Assembly: GCA_020638195.1 (NCBI GenBank)
Contig: JACKJC010000007.1
Span: 1 to 61,393, forward strand
Source of the DNA: Methylobacteriaceae bacterium
Lineage (GTDB): Bacteria > Pseudomonadota > Alphaproteobacteria > Rhizobiales > Beijerinckiaceae
Direction: 5' to 3'
DNA length: 61,393 nt
In this document: piece after piece, positions 14,533 to 23,621 of the stretch
Layout: every line of letters starts with the position of its first letter
Numbering within the stretch: position 1 is the first letter of the stretch
The notes under the pieces: generated by a model
Database searches by the model: none
What the model saw: only the letters and a program-made list of their open reading frames with translations
What the model was told of the DNA's origin: nothing
Translations under genes and position numbers: made by a program

Positions 14533-15930
14533 TCACCGCTTCACCTCCCATGTCGTCGTGCCGTCCTTGTTGTCCTTGAGCGTGATGCTCATGGCGACGA
14601 GTTCGTCCCGGAGGCGGTCGGACTCGGCCCAGTTCTTCGCAGCTCTCGCTGCGAGGCGAGCGTCGATGAGGGCCTGAACCTTGTCGACATCGACCGACAC
14701 GAATCCGGCATGTGGTTTCTTCAACTCGGAACGCGAGGCAAGACCGAGGAATACGAGATCGGCGCCGAGTTGGCGATGCGCATCCGACTGCCCGTCGCCT
14801 GTCGTGTTGAACAAGCGATCGAGCGATGTCAGCGCCGAATGCGTATTCAAATCGTCCGCGAGCGCTGCGACCAGATCGTCGGAGGGTTCCGGCGCGGCGG
14901 CTTCGCCGTCGAGCGCGAGGCGCGCAGCGCGCATCCAGGCGTCCAGCTTCTTGCGCGCATCCTCGAGCGCCTTGGACGTGAAGTCGATCGGCTGTCGATA
15001 ATGCGTGCGCAGCATAGCGAGGCGCAGCACTGGTCCGGACCACAGCTGCCCCCCGAACTTCTCCGAATGCAGCAACTCGTGGATCGTCACGAAATTCCCT
15101 GCGCTCTTCGACATCTTCTCGCCCTCGACCTGCAGGAAGCCGTTGTGCATCCACACGTTGGCCATGACGGGCGTGTCGAAGCAGCAGCGTGATTGCGCGA
15201 TTTCGTTTTCGTGGTGGGGGAAGACGAGGTCGATGCCGCCGCCGTGGATGTCGAAGGTTTCGCCCAGATGCCTCCAGCTCATCGCCGAGCATTCGATGTG
15301 CCAGCCCGGGCGCCCCCTGCCCCACGGGCTCTCCCAGCCGGGTTCGCTGTCGGCGGAGGGCTTCCACAGCACGAAATCCATGTCGCCCTTCTTGTAAGGC
15401 GCGACGTCGACGCGGGCGCCGGCGATCATCTCGTCGAGCGGACGGCGCGACAGGCGGCCGTAATCGGGCATGGAGGGAACCGAGAACAGCACATGGCCGT
15501 CCGCCGCATAGGCGTGGCCGCCCGCAATCAACCGCTCGATGATCGCGATCATCTCGGCGATATGTTCGGTCGCGCGCGGCTGAACCGTCGGCTCGAGGCA
15601 GCCGAGCGCCTTCACGTCGGCCTGGAAGATTCGGTTCGTCTCCTCGGTCAATTCGCGGATCGAGATTCCGCGCTCGGCGGCGCGCGCGTTGATCTTGTCG
15701 TCGACGTCAGTGATGTTGCGGACGTAGGCGACGTGCTTTTCGCCGTAGAGATGGCGAAGCAGCCGGTAGAGCACGTCGAAGACGATGACCGGCCGCGCGT
15801 TGCCGATATGCGCATAGTCGTAGACGGTCGGGCCGCACACATACATGCGTACATTGTCCGCATCGATGGGGACAAAATCCTCCTTCGTGCGCGTCAGCGT
15901 ATTGTAGAGCCTGAGGCGTGGCGTCGGCAT
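14533..15930 (-). CDS. cysS: Cysteinyl-tRNA synthetase
   Basis: Charges tRNA-Cys in the cytoplasm. The 465-residue protein is the standard class Ia form. The zinc ligand Cys lies in YVCGPTVYDY, the HIGH signature reads HIGN just after it, and the second signature is KMSKSAGNF. The zinc and cysteine pocket also uses WHIECSAMS and FPHHENE. The C-terminal helical DALR-like and tRNA-binding part covers about 330-465 and ends SITLKDNKDGTTTWEVKR. The ATG follows an AAAGGA ribosome site. The downstream acetyltransferase and cimA genes are co-directional, but the hairpin repeat lies between, so they may be partly separate units. Confidence 0.97.
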   Translation of the reverse strand: MPTPRLRLYNTLTRTKEDFVPIDADNVRMYVCGPTVYDYAHIGNARPVIVFDVLYRLLRHLYGEKHVAYVRNITDVDDKINARAAERGISIRELTEETNRIFQADVKALGCLEPTVQPRATEHIAEMIAIIERLIAGGHAYAADGHVLFSVPSMPDYGRLSRRPLDEMIAGARVDVAPYKKGDMDFVLWKPSADSEPGWESPWGRGRPGWHIECSAMSWRHLGETFDIHGGGIDLVFPHHENEIAQSRCCFDTPVMANVWMHNGFLQVEGEKMSKSAGNFVTIHELLHSEKFGGQLWSGPVLRLAMLRTHYRQPIDFTSKALEDARKKLDAWMRAARLALDGEAAAPEPSDDLVAALADDLNTHSALTSLDRLFNTTGDGQSDAHRQLGADLVFLGLASRSELKKPHAGFVSVDVDKVQALIDARLAARAAKNWAESDRLRDELVAMSITLKDNKDGTTTWEVKR

Positions 15931-16174
15931 GAAGGGTCCTTTGGCCTGCCGGCCGGACCATCCAAATCGCGTGAGGACATGACGGATCCAGCCAGCGGGT
16001 GGGCTAGCGGATAATAATGCTCCGGCAGGTGCGGGCGGTTTTCGTCATCGGCTGGACCATGATGGCAAGTCGCGCCCCGCGTCAAGTGCGCGCAAGGCCT
16101 CGATCTTAACCGTTTGGAAACCGCATGCGCCGAATATCGCACGGCCTGCGGCCCCCTACGTACCGAGCCTAGTG

Positions 16175-16543
16175 ATGACCTTCGTCGAGTTCGAGCATCG
16201 CGTTCTTCCCCGGATCATTCTGCCGCTGATGGCCGGCCTCGTGTTGGCCGCGCTCGCCGGGCGTGGACAGGTCCAGGCCGCCCAGCGCAATTCCTTCGTC
16301 ATCAACGACAACGAGGGCTATGGCATCACGGAATGCCTGACCAACGGCACAGCCTGCGGCCGCGTCGTGGCGGACGCCTGGTGCGAGGCGCATGGCTATG
16401 GCCAGTCGGTCGCCTTCGGGCGCGCGGACGACGTGACCGGCGCGGTGCGCCCCGACGCGACCAAGGCCGAAGACGCTGCGAAGCTGCACACGATCGCCAA
16501 TCAGGTGCGCTCGAACTCGCTGGTCGTCACCTGCGAGAACTGA
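16175..16543 (+). CDS. Small exported hypothetical protein
   Basis: A 122-residue protein with a hydrophobic N-terminal segment (about 12-28, LPLMAGLVLAALAG) that is probably a signal peptide cleaved near QVQAA. The mature part NSFVINDNEGYGITECLTN contains four Cys (in ECLTNGTACG, DAWCEAH and VVTCEN), which suggests two disulfide bonds in the periplasm. Similar short proteins occur in Rhizobiales, but I know of no function. An ATG at 16175 directly follows an in-frame GTG at 16172; either could start the gene, and no strong ribosome site decides. It converges on the CreA gene with 16 bases between stops. Confidence 0.75.
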   Translation: MTFVEFEHRVLPRIILPLMAGLVLAALAGRGQVQAAQRNSFVINDNEGYGITECLTNGTACGRVVADAWCEAHGYGQSVAFGRADDVTGAVRPDATKAEDAAKLHTIANQVRSNSLVVTCEN

Positions 16544-16559
16544 GCCCTTCCGGCTCGCC

Positions 16560-17078
16560 TCAATTCTTCACGAAATCGGCGCAGCGCGCGGCCTCGTTGG
16601 TCGCGCCCCACGGCTGGATCGCGACCGCGGAGGTCGAATTCTTCGGCGATCCGTCGATCAGCTTGTCCGAATAGACCATGTAGACCAATACGTTGCGCCG
16701 CGTATCGCAGCCGCGCACGATCTGCATGCGCTTGAACAGGATCGAGCGGCGCTCGGCAAAGACCACATCGCCCTGCGAGAATTTTTCCTTGATCGTGATC
16801 GGGCCGTATTGCCTGCAGGCGATCGAAACGTCGGACAATTCCTCGGCGACGCCGAACATGCCGGACACCCCGCCCTTTTCGGGCACGGTATAATGGCAGA
16901 CGACGCCATCGACGAGGGGATCGTCGATGGCGTAGGTCGCCAGCTTGTCGTTCGGCGTCAGCATTTTGAATGTCGTCGACTTGCGGAAGATCAGTTCCTG
17001 CGCGCTAGCGGGGCCGGCGACGGTCGACAGACCGACGGCGGCGGCGAACAGAAGGCTGGCGATCTTGAGCGACGGCAT
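16560..17078 (-). CDS. CreA family periplasmic protein
   Basis: Exported protein of 172 residues of the CreA family. The signal peptide covers about 1-26 (ends GPASAQ). The mature domain begins LIFRKSTTFKMLTPNDKLATYAIDDP and contains the highly conserved PLVDGVVCHYT, GMFGVAEELSDVSIACRQYGP and VYSDKLIDGSPKNSTSAVAI segments typical of CreA. Three to four Cys could make disulfides. No biochemical function is established for the family; it lies outside creBCD here. The ATG at 17078 follows an ACGGAGAG ribosome site. The DUF2865 gene diverges from it across 181 bases. Confidence 0.93.
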   Translation of the reverse strand: MPSLKIASLLFAAAVGLSTVAGPASAQELIFRKSTTFKMLTPNDKLATYAIDDPLVDGVVCHYTVPEKGGVSGMFGVAEELSDVSIACRQYGPITIKEKFSQGDVVFAERRSILFKRMQIVRGCDTRRNVLVYMVYSDKLIDGSPKNSTSAVAIQPWGATNEAARCADFVKN

Positions 17079-17259
17079 GAATCTCTCCGTGGCGCCTGCG
17101 TATGGCGCGCCGCACATATGGCGATGACGGCGGTCGGCTGAAAGAGGCTCGCAGCAGAAAGCGCCCGGGCGCTTCTGGCTTTTCGGCGTGACATCGCCAC
17201 AATCGCCGCTCAGAAGGGATTCGTCCAACATCGGCCTCGCGCCGGAGAGAGCGAACGCC

Positions 17260-18333
17260 ATGAATTTTCTGGCCGGCCTTCGGCGCGCCGGCGTCCTGCT
17301 GATCCTGGCGACAGCCACGCTGCCCGTGTCGCAAGCGGCCGCGCAGGTCGATTGCAACCGCCTCGCGGCGCGTATCGCGGCCGCAGGCAACAGCGGCGGT
17401 TCGTCGCGTGCCGCCGCAGCCGCCCGACGCCAGCAGAGCGAGATCGCGCGCCTCGCCGCTCACGCGAATGCGATCGGCTGCAACCGTCCGCACTTCCTGT
17501 TCTTCGACGACCGGCCCCGCCAGTGCGACGGGCTGAATGCGCGCATCCAGAGCCTGCGGGCCAATCTCGCGCAATTGCAGCAGGCCGCCTATGGCGGGGG
17601 TGGGTCGCGGCAACAATTGCAGCAGCAGTACGATTACTATTGCCGGGGCGCGCAGCGCACGCCCGACTTCATCGAACGCTTGTTCGGCGACCGCGACCAG
17701 ATCGTCTATCCGCCGGCCGATGGCGAACCCGACAATACCGACCAACAGATCGTCGACGACAAGCCGCGCGGCGGATCGGAGGCCGTCTGCGTGCGCACCT
17801 GCGACGGGTCCTTCTTCCCGATCAGCTATTCGGCGCGCCGCGCCAATCTCGGCGACCTCCAGGAAATGTGCACGGCGCTGTGCCCGGCGGCGGAGGTCAA
17901 GCTCTACACGCGCTCGATGCGCGATATGAAGACCGCAGTTTCCATCGACGGCGAGCCCTACACGAGCCTCGAGAACGCCTTCAAATACGAGAAGACCGTC
18001 GTTCCGCAATGCTCGTGCCGCAAGCCCGGTCAGAGCTGGGCGGAAGCGCTGGTCGACGCCGAGCGGCTGCTCGGCGAGGGGCGCAAGGGCGACATTATCG
18101 TCACGCCCGAGAAGGCGGAGGAATTGTCACGGCCGCAGCAGCCGGGACAAGCAGCGCAGCCCAAGGGCAAGAGGCGCGGCAAGGCGACCGCCTTCGATCC
18201 ACGCGCGATGAAGAAGCTGCTGGACGAGCAGAAGCGCGCCGCAGGCGCCGAAAGCCGGCGCGAGCGCGACATCGGCGCCCTGGCGCCGACGGCGGGCGAC
18301 CAGCAATCCGGCATCGATTTCCGGCGCGACTGA
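17260..18333 (+). CDS. DUF2865 exported protein
   Basis: Exported protein of 357 residues. The signal peptide spans about 1-29 (LLILATATLPVSQAAAQ). A helical, Gln/Ala-rich coiled segment follows (about 40-125, with AAAARRQQSEIARLA and RANLAQLQQAA). The Cys-rich conserved core contains VCVRTCDGSFFPISYSA and CTALCPAAEVKLYTR, the DUF2865 signature. The C-terminal tail is charged and disordered. Several Cys pairs (CVRTC, CTALC, QCSCRK) suggest disulfides. The family is typical of Hyphomicrobiales and has no known function; an envelope or peptidoglycan-associated role is only a guess. The ATG at 17260 follows a CGGAGAGAG ribosome site. It is monocistronic. Confidence 0.88.
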   Translation: MNFLAGLRRAGVLLILATATLPVSQAAAQVDCNRLAARIAAAGNSGGSSRAAAAARRQQSEIARLAAHANAIGCNRPHFLFFDDRPRQCDGLNARIQSLRANLAQLQQAAYGGGGSRQQLQQQYDYYCRGAQRTPDFIERLFGDRDQIVYPPADGEPDNTDQQIVDDKPRGGSEAVCVRTCDGSFFPISYSARRANLGDLQEMCTALCPAAEVKLYTRSMRDMKTAVSIDGEPYTSLENAFKYEKTVVPQCSCRKPGQSWAEALVDAERLLGEGRKGDIIVTPEKAEELSRPQQPGQAAQPKGKRRGKATAFDPRAMKKLLDEQKRAAGAESRRERDIGALAPTAGDQQSGIDFRRD

Positions 18334-18479
18334 ACAAGGCGAGCCGGAAATCGATACAGGGCCGGGCGCGGCGATTTCGCACCGTTTTGCGCGATAAGGC
18401 GACGGTGGGAACCTTTTCCTTCGTCGCTATCGACGACGAGGGGCGGCCGCGATCGCGCCGCCCGATCGGGCCTAGCGTC

Positions 18480-19691
18480 TCAGCTCTTCTTCACGAGCGG
18501 ACAGGTCGATTCCGAGAGCGGGCCGAAGGCTTCCTCGCCCGACATTTTCTGAACGACCTTGTAATAATCCCAAGGGTACTTCGATTCTGCGGGCGTCTTG
18601 ACCTGCATGATGTACATGTCGTGCTGCATGAGCCCATCCGGGCGGATATGGCCGTCGTCGGTGAACATGTCGTCGATCTTCATCTTGTGCAGCTGGGCCA
18701 TCACCTTGTCGGAATCCGTCGTGCCCGCGGCCTTCACGGCGTTGAGATAGGCGAGCGTCGCCGAATAATAGGCGGCCTGGTTCATCGTCGGTTCGCGGTT
18801 GGTCTTGGCGAAAAAGCGCTTCGAGAAGGCGCGCGTCTTGTCGTTGAGATCCCAGTACCAGCCAGTGGTGAGATAGAGGCCCTGCGCGGTCTTCAGCCCG
18901 AGCGCATGAATGTCGCTCACGAAGGCGAGAAGAGCGGCGGGCTTCATCGTCTTGGTGATGCCGAACTCGTTCGCGGCCTTCAATGAATTGGTGAAGTCGC
19001 CGCCGGCGTTGGCGAGGCCGAGAACCTGCGCGTTCGAGCCCTGCGCCTGAAGCAGGAAGGACGAGAAGTCCGAGGTCGAGAGCGGTACGCGCACGGCGCC
19101 GATCACCTTGCCGCCGCCGGCTTTGACAACGCGCTCGGCGGCCTCCTGCAATTGCGTGCCGAAAGCGTAGTCGGCCGTCAGGAAGAACCAGGTCTTGCCG
19201 CCCTGTTTCAGGATGGTCTTGGCCGTGCCGTTGCCGAGCGACGTCGTGTCATAGGCGTAATGGACCGTGTAGGGCGTGCAGTCCTTTCCGGTCAGCGACG
19301 CGCCGGCGGCGCCGATGGCGATAAAAGGAATTTTCTTCTCGCGCGCGATGTTCGACATGGCGATCGACACGCCCGTGTTCGAACCGCCGAGAATCATGGT
19401 GACGCCGTCGCGATCGGCCCATTCGCGGAACTTCTGCGCGCCGAGGTCGGGCTTGTTCTGGTGATCAGCGCTGAGGAACTCGATCTTCTGGCCGAGCACG
19501 GAACCGCCGAAATCGGCGATCGCCATTTTCGCCGCCTCGATGCCGCCGGGGCCGACGACGTCCGCATAAAGGCCGGACATGTCGTCGATATCGCCGATCA
19601 CCACCTTGTTCCCGGCGGCCTGGGCCGCATCGAGGCAGACAGAGGCCATCAGCGCGCCAGCCAGGGCGCCGATCTTCTTCGCGTGTTTCAT
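18480..19691 (-). CDS. Branched-chain-amino-acid-type ABC substrate-binding protein
   Basis: Periplasmic receptor of 403 residues, type 1 fold (LivJ/Peripla_BP_6 family). It has a signal peptide (1-26), then NKVVIGDIDDMSGLYADVVGPGG, the usual opening of the group. The ligand is probably a small hydrophobic or aromatic acid or an amide; the ligand pocket motif GGSNTGVSIAMSNIAREKKIPFI and GAAGASLTG resembles aromatic/urea-type members more than LivJ itself. No livHMGF permease or ATPase genes are adjacent, so the transporter must be encoded elsewhere or the protein acts as an orphan receptor. The ATG follows a GGGAGAG ribosome site. Confidence 0.9.
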   Translation of the reverse strand: MKHAKKIGALAGALMASVCLDAAQAAGNKVVIGDIDDMSGLYADVVGPGGIEAAKMAIADFGGSVLGQKIEFLSADHQNKPDLGAQKFREWADRDGVTMILGGSNTGVSIAMSNIAREKKIPFIAIGAAGASLTGKDCTPYTVHYAYDTTSLGNGTAKTILKQGGKTWFFLTADYAFGTQLQEAAERVVKAGGGKVIGAVRVPLSTSDFSSFLLQAQGSNAQVLGLANAGGDFTNSLKAANEFGITKTMKPAALLAFVSDIHALGLKTAQGLYLTTGWYWDLNDKTRAFSKRFFAKTNREPTMNQAAYYSATLAYLNAVKAAGTTDSDKVMAQLHKMKIDDMFTDDGHIRPDGLMQHDMYIMQVKTPAESKYPWDYYKVVQKMSGEEAFGPLSESTCPLVKKS

Positions 19692-19819
19692 GATGTACTC
19701 TCCCGGACGGCCGGGGCGGCCCGCAATCGCCTCAGCTCAAGCTGACGGGCGGCGCGCTCGGCGCCGCATGCGCCAATCCGGGGAAATCTAGAGCGCCGAC
19801 GCGTTGCGGCAATGCAAGG

Positions 19820-21163
19820 TCATGCGACGAGACGTCCATGGGCCTTGGTCCTGCCGATCAACGGCAGGAGCTTCGCCAGCTCCGGCCCGTTCTCTCTGGC
19901 AGTGAGAGCAAGGCGCAACGGATGGAACAGGTCTCTGCCCTTACGGGCCGTCGCGCTCTTCACGGCGGATGTCCACACGCCCCAGGTCTTTTCGTCCCAG
20001 GGCTCCTCCGGCAAGAGCGCCGCCGCCGCGCGACAGAAATCCGCGTCCTCGATCACGGGCGCGATCTCGCCGTCGACGACGCGCCACCAGTCACAGACAT
20101 CGAGGAATTTTTCGAGGTTGCCGCGCACAGCCAGCCAGAAGGCTTCGGCGTGCGCGCCTACAATGTCGTGCGCGGCGAGCCGTTCGCGCACGTCCTCGAA
20201 ATCGAGTTTCAGCAGCGTGCGCTGAGTCAGCGAGCGCAGGTCGGCTGGATCGAATTTCGCGGCATTGCGCGAGACATGCGCGAGATCGAATTTTTGGGCC
20301 AGTTCGATCAGCGACCCGACCGCGTGAACTTCGTCGGACGAGCCCGTCAATACGGCAATCGCGGCGACGGCCAGCGACTCGACGCCGCTATCGCGCAGCG
20401 AGGCGATCGACAAGGCGCCCGAGCGTTTCGACAGGCCTGCGCCTGAGGCGTCGACCAGCAGGTTGTGATGCGCGAAGCGCGGGACCGTGTCCGCGCCCGC
20501 GAGCGCCTCGACGATCTGGATCTGCACCGCCGTATTGGCGACGTGGTCTTCGCCGCGCACGACATCGGTAATGCCGAGTTCGATATCGTCGACGACCGAG
20601 GGCAGCGTGTAGAGGAACGAGCCGTCCTCGCGCACGAGCACGGGATCGGACAGCGAGGCGCAATCGATGTGGCAATGGCCGCGCACCCCGTCTTCCCATT
20701 CGATGACGCGATGATCCAGCCGGAAGCGCCAGTGTGGCCGGCGTCCCTCCGCCTCGAGCTTGGCACGATCTGCGTCGCTCAGGGCGAGCGCGGCGCGATC
20801 GTAGATCGGCGGCAGGCCACGCGCCTGCTTGAGTTTGCGGCGGCGATCGAGTTCGCCCTGCGTCTCGTAGGCGGGATAGAGCAGGCCCATCCGCTTGAGG
20901 CGTTCGGCTGCGGCTTCATAGAGCGCGACGCGATCCGACTGACGCACGACGAGATGGGGGACGATGCCGAGCCATGCGAGATCGACCTCGATGCCATCAG
21001 CGAATTCCGCGGTGGACCGGGCCAGATCCGTGTCATCGAACCGCAGTATGAATCTGCCACCTAGGCGCGCCGCGGCGAGATAGTTGAACAGGGCCGTACG
21101 CGCATTGCCGATGTGGATGCGGCCGGTAGGCGACGGCGCGAAACGAACGACTGGACCGGACAT
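19820..21163 (-). CDS. gltX: Glutamyl-tRNA synthetase
   Basis: Class I synthetase of 447 residues charging tRNA-Glu, and probably tRNA-Gln for later amidation by GatCAB, as is normal in alphaproteobacteria. VRFAPSPTGRIHIGNARTALF (6-26) holds the HIGH-type motif and RFDDTDLARS the glutamate pocket. The KMSKS equivalent reads GLSKR in GAGLSKRSGALS, a form common in alphaproteobacterial GltX. The anticodon-binding C-terminal domain runs from about 300. It is the full-length form, not the short glutamyl-Q synthetase. The start is the ATG at 21163. Species of this group often carry two gltX genes, and only one lies here. The glycosyltransferase gene begins divergently 88 bases away. Confidence 0.95.
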   Translation of the reverse strand: MSGPVVRFAPSPTGRIHIGNARTALFNYLAAARLGGRFILRFDDTDLARSTAEFADGIEVDLAWLGIVPHLVVRQSDRVALYEAAAERLKRMGLLYPAYETQGELDRRRKLKQARGLPPIYDRAALALSDADRAKLEAEGRRPHWRFRLDHRVIEWEDGVRGHCHIDCASLSDPVLVREDGSFLYTLPSVVDDIELGITDVVRGEDHVANTAVQIQIVEALAGADTVPRFAHHNLLVDASGAGLSKRSGALSIASLRDSGVESLAVAAIAVLTGSSDEVHAVGSLIELAQKFDLAHVSRNAAKFDPADLRSLTQRTLLKLDFEDVRERLAAHDIVGAHAEAFWLAVRGNLEKFLDVCDWWRVVDGEIAPVIEDADFCRAAAALLPEEPWDEKTWGVWTSAVKSATARKGRDLFHPLRLALTARENGPELAKLLPLIGRTKAHGRLVA

Positions 21164-21250
21164 GGGGCTCACACAAATCGCCCTGGCGCGACGCGCGCCG
21201 GGCAGCAGCTTTTCGCAGACCGGGCGGGCATTGTTAAGGGCGCCTGCGCG

Positions 21251-22396
21251 GTGACCGAAGCCGTCATCGCCGGCGCGGCCTGCGTCATTCTCCTCCTGCT
21301 CAACCTCACGAGCATGGCGATTGCCGGGCGGCGCTGGTCGCGCGCCAGGAGCGAGCCCCCTGCCACACGGCCCTTCGTGTCGATCGTGCGCCCTTTGCGC
21401 GGGATCGAGGAATTCAGCGCCGAGACGCTCGCCTCGACTTTCGCGATCGACTGGCCGGCCTACGAGGCGATTTTCTGCGTGCAGAAGGCCAGCGATCCGA
21501 TCATTCCGCTGGTCGAGGCAGCGATCGCGGCGCATCCGCGCATTCACGCGCGATTGCTCGTCGGCGACGATCCGATCTGCCCGAACCCGAAACTGAACAA
21601 TTGCGTGAAGGGCTGGCTGGCGGCGCGCGCCGACAGGGTGGTTCTGGCCGATTCCAACGTGCTGATGCCCGTCGATTATCTCGACCGGTTGATGGGCGCG
21701 ATGAAGGAGGATTGCGGCCTCGTCGTCTCCATGCCGCTCGGCGTCCGGCCGCGCGGCTTTTTCGGACATGTGGAGGTCGCCGTTCTCAACACCTTCCAGG
21801 CGCGCTGGCAATATGCGGCGGAGGCGGTCGGCATGGGCTTCGCGCAGGGCAAGAACATGCTGTGGCGGCGCGAGGTTCTCGATAAGGCTGGCGGCATCGG
21901 CGCGCTGGCCTCCGAAATCGCGGAAGATGCGGCTTCCACCAAGGTAGTGCGCGCGCAGGGCCTGAAGGTGCGCCTCGTCGACCGTCCGTTCGAACAGCCG
22001 CTCGGACTGCGGTCGGCGCGAGACGTCTGGGCGCGGCATTCGCGCTGGGCGCGTCTGCGGCGCGTGACCTTCCCGCTGCAATTCGCACCGGAGATTTTGA
22101 CCGGCGCGCTGCCGCCGATCCTTGCCGGCGCGCTCGCGACGAAATTCGCCGGCTTCGGTCCGGGCGTCACGACTGCGACGGTCGCCGCAATTGCTACCCT
22201 GCTCTATGGGGCGGAACTGGCGCTGACCTCGGCAGCGCGCTTTCCGCTGACCTGGCGCACGCCGTTCGCGCTTGTCATCCGCGATCTCGCCCTGCCCGTC
22301 CTGTGGATCGACGCCTGGCTCGTCGACGATTTCACATGGCACGGCCACAAGATGACGGTGCGCGAGCCCGGCGACGAGACCGCGGAGGTCGGCTGA
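21251..22396 (+). CDS. GT21-family glycosyltransferase (ceramide glucosyltransferase-like)
   Basis: Membrane glycosyltransferase of 381 residues, most like family GT21 ceramide glucosyltransferases and the related hopanoid enzyme HpnI. It would add a sugar from a UDP-sugar to a lipid head group on the cytoplasmic side. An N-terminal membrane anchor (about 3-22) is followed by PFVSIVRPLRGIEEF, then NPKLNNCVKGW, and the metal-binding DSNV at about 138. AEDAAS holds the third Asp and RHSRWARLRR the (Q/R)xxRW catalytic motif. Membrane helices follow near 275-355. The GTG at 21251 was chosen because no ATG fits the anchor; an earlier start inside gltX is unlikely. No hpn or serine palmitoyltransferase genes are adjacent. 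Confidence 0.88.
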   Translation: MTEAVIAGAACVILLLLNLTSMAIAGRRWSRARSEPPATRPFVSIVRPLRGIEEFSAETLASTFAIDWPAYEAIFCVQKASDPIIPLVEAAIAAHPRIHARLLVGDDPICPNPKLNNCVKGWLAARADRVVLADSNVLMPVDYLDRLMGAMKEDCGLVVSMPLGVRPRGFFGHVEVAVLNTFQARWQYAAEAVGMGFAQGKNMLWRREVLDKAGGIGALASEIAEDAASTKVVRAQGLKVRLVDRPFEQPLGLRSARDVWARHSRWARLRRVTFPLQFAPEILTGALPPILAGALATKFAGFGPGVTTATVAAIATLLYGAELALTSAARFPLTWRTPFALVIRDLALPVLWIDAWLVDDFTWHGHKMTVREPGDETAEVG

Positions 22397-22462
22397 TCCC
22401 CGGCAGAAAGGCCTGAGCCGCGGCCGTTCTCGGGTCGCGGCGAGCCGGTCGACCGGACATTC

Positions 22463-23251
22463 TCAGTTAAACCGATAGGCGTCCAGCATCAGCACGCCGC
22501 GCTGCACGGATGCGTGGATGCGTTCGCCCTTGGCGCCCTCGCCCGCCGCGCCCATCGCGAAGGGCATGGGCAAGAAATGCTCCGGGCTCGGATGATTTTC
22601 ACGCGCGAAGGGCGCCGACGTCTCATAGTCGCCGATCGCATCGAGATCGCCGCCCTCGGCCTTGTCGCGCACCCATTCGTCGAAATCGGCGACCCAGGCG
22701 GGCGCGGGATCTGCGTCCGTATAGCCGCCGGTATAGAGCGCACGCAGGTTATGCGTCGCGCCGCCAGAGCCGATGACCAGCACGCCTTTTTCACGCAACG
22801 GCGCCAATGCACGGCCGACCGCCGCGTGGTGCGCGCCGCCGCGTTGTGGCTGCACGGAAATCTGGGCGACGGGAATGTCGGCGTCCGGATAGATCAGCTT
22901 CAGCGGCACCCAGGTGCCGTGGTCGTAGCCGCGACCGGTCGCCGCCACCGCATCGAGCCCCGCCTCCCTGGCGAGTTGCGCGGCCTCGACGGCCAGGCCC
23001 AGCGCGCCCGGCGCGAGATATTGCTGGGTGTACATTTCCGGCTCGAAGCCGCCGAAGTCGTAGATCATCTTCGGCTGCTCATCAGCGCAGACGATCGGCT
23101 GGTCCGTCTCGAAATGAGCGGACATGACGAGGATGGCGTCGGGGCGCGGGATCGTCCGGCCGAGGCCGGACAGGAATTCGCGGGCGGGGCTCTCGTGCAG
23201 GATCATGTTGGGCGATCCGTGCGAGATGAAGAAGGTCGGGAAGATTGTCAT
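22463..23251 (-). CDS. LigB/DODA-type extradiol dioxygenase (YgiD-like)
   Basis: Class III extradiol ring-cleavage dioxygenase family, 262 residues. These zinc or iron enzymes open catechols; the closest named members are YgiD-type 4,5-DOPA dioxygenases. Expected metal-binding and catalytic His residues are seen in FISHGSPN (His11), VMSAHFET (His46), GYDHGTWVPL (about His113) and GGATHNLRA (about His167). It contains the typical VAQISVQP strand and the EHFLPMPFAMGAA C-terminal segment. The ATG at 23251 gives the family N-terminus MTIFPTFFISHG. It stands alone; no aromatic catabolism genes adjoin it, so a general quinone/catechol detoxification role is possible. Confidence 0.9.
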   Translation of the reverse strand: MTIFPTFFISHGSPNMILHESPAREFLSGLGRTIPRPDAILVMSAHFETDQPIVCADEQPKMIYDFGGFEPEMYTQQYLAPGALGLAVEAAQLAREAGLDAVAATGRGYDHGTWVPLKLIYPDADIPVAQISVQPQRGGAHHAAVGRALAPLREKGVLVIGSGGATHNLRALYTGGYTDADPAPAWVADFDEWVRDKAEGGDLDAIGDYETSAPFARENHPSPEHFLPMPFAMGAAGEGAKGERIHASVQRGVLMLDAYRFN

Positions 23252-23330
23252 GTTGCGGATATAGGCCCGCACGCAGCTTTGCGCGAGCGCAACGGAGCAA
23301 GGCTGATATTGCAGCGCAGCACAGATTGAC

Positions 23331-23351
23331 TTGGTCCAGACGATGGACCAA
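23331..23351. promoter_or_regulatory. Perfect inverted repeat, toxin-antitoxin operator
   Basis: Arms TTGGTCCA (23331-23338) and TGGACCAA (23344-23351) match perfectly across GACGA. It sits 9 bases before the antitoxin start, with a -35-like TTGACT at 23326-23331 overlapping the left arm and AT-rich AAATTTAT just after the right arm. This is the usual place for Phd autorepression. Confidence 0.75.
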
Positions 23352-23360
23352 ATTTATCTG

Positions 23361-23621
23361 ATGAAGATTTCGGTCTCCGAGGCGAAAGCGCAGCTCACCG
23401 ACCTCGTCCGCCGCGCGGAGGCGGGGGAGGAGGTGATCCTGACGCGGCATGGCCGTCCCGCGGTGCGACTCGCCGCAATACCGTCGGCTCGAACTCGAGA
23501 AGAGCGGCGCGCTGTTCTCGAGCGCATCAGCCGCGCCGGCGCGGCGAAAGCGACCCCAGGCCCCGACGCCGCGCGAAGCCAGGACTTCCTGTACAACGAC
23601 GAAACGGGCCTGCCCGAGTGA
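23361..23621 (+). CDS. Phd/YefM-family antitoxin
   Basis: Antitoxin of 86 residues partnering the VapC toxin. The N-terminal Phd-type DNA-binding domain is clear: MKISVSEAKAQLTDLVRRAE (1-20), then GEEVILTRHGRPAVRLAAI. The C-terminal tail (about 55-86, ending DFLYNDETGLPE) is the toxin-neutralising part, ending in the acidic segment seen in this family. I chose the ATG at 23361 (MKISVSEAK) because that is the family N-terminus; an ATG at 23343 would start inside the operator. The gene overlaps the toxin by 4 bases, so the complex will repress its own operator. A -10-like sequence close to the start could even make the message leaderless. Confidence 0.88.
   Translation: MKISVSEAKAQLTDLVRRAEAGEEVILTRHGRPAVRLAAIPSARTREERRAVLERISRAGAAKATPGPDAARSQDFLYNDETGLPE

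Noticed and set aside
19820..22348. Very long reading frame extending gltX to over 800 residues across the glycosyltransferase gene
   Set aside because: The extension is antisense to the clear GT21 gene and arises from high-GC codon bias. The family start of gltX at 21163 explains the real protein.
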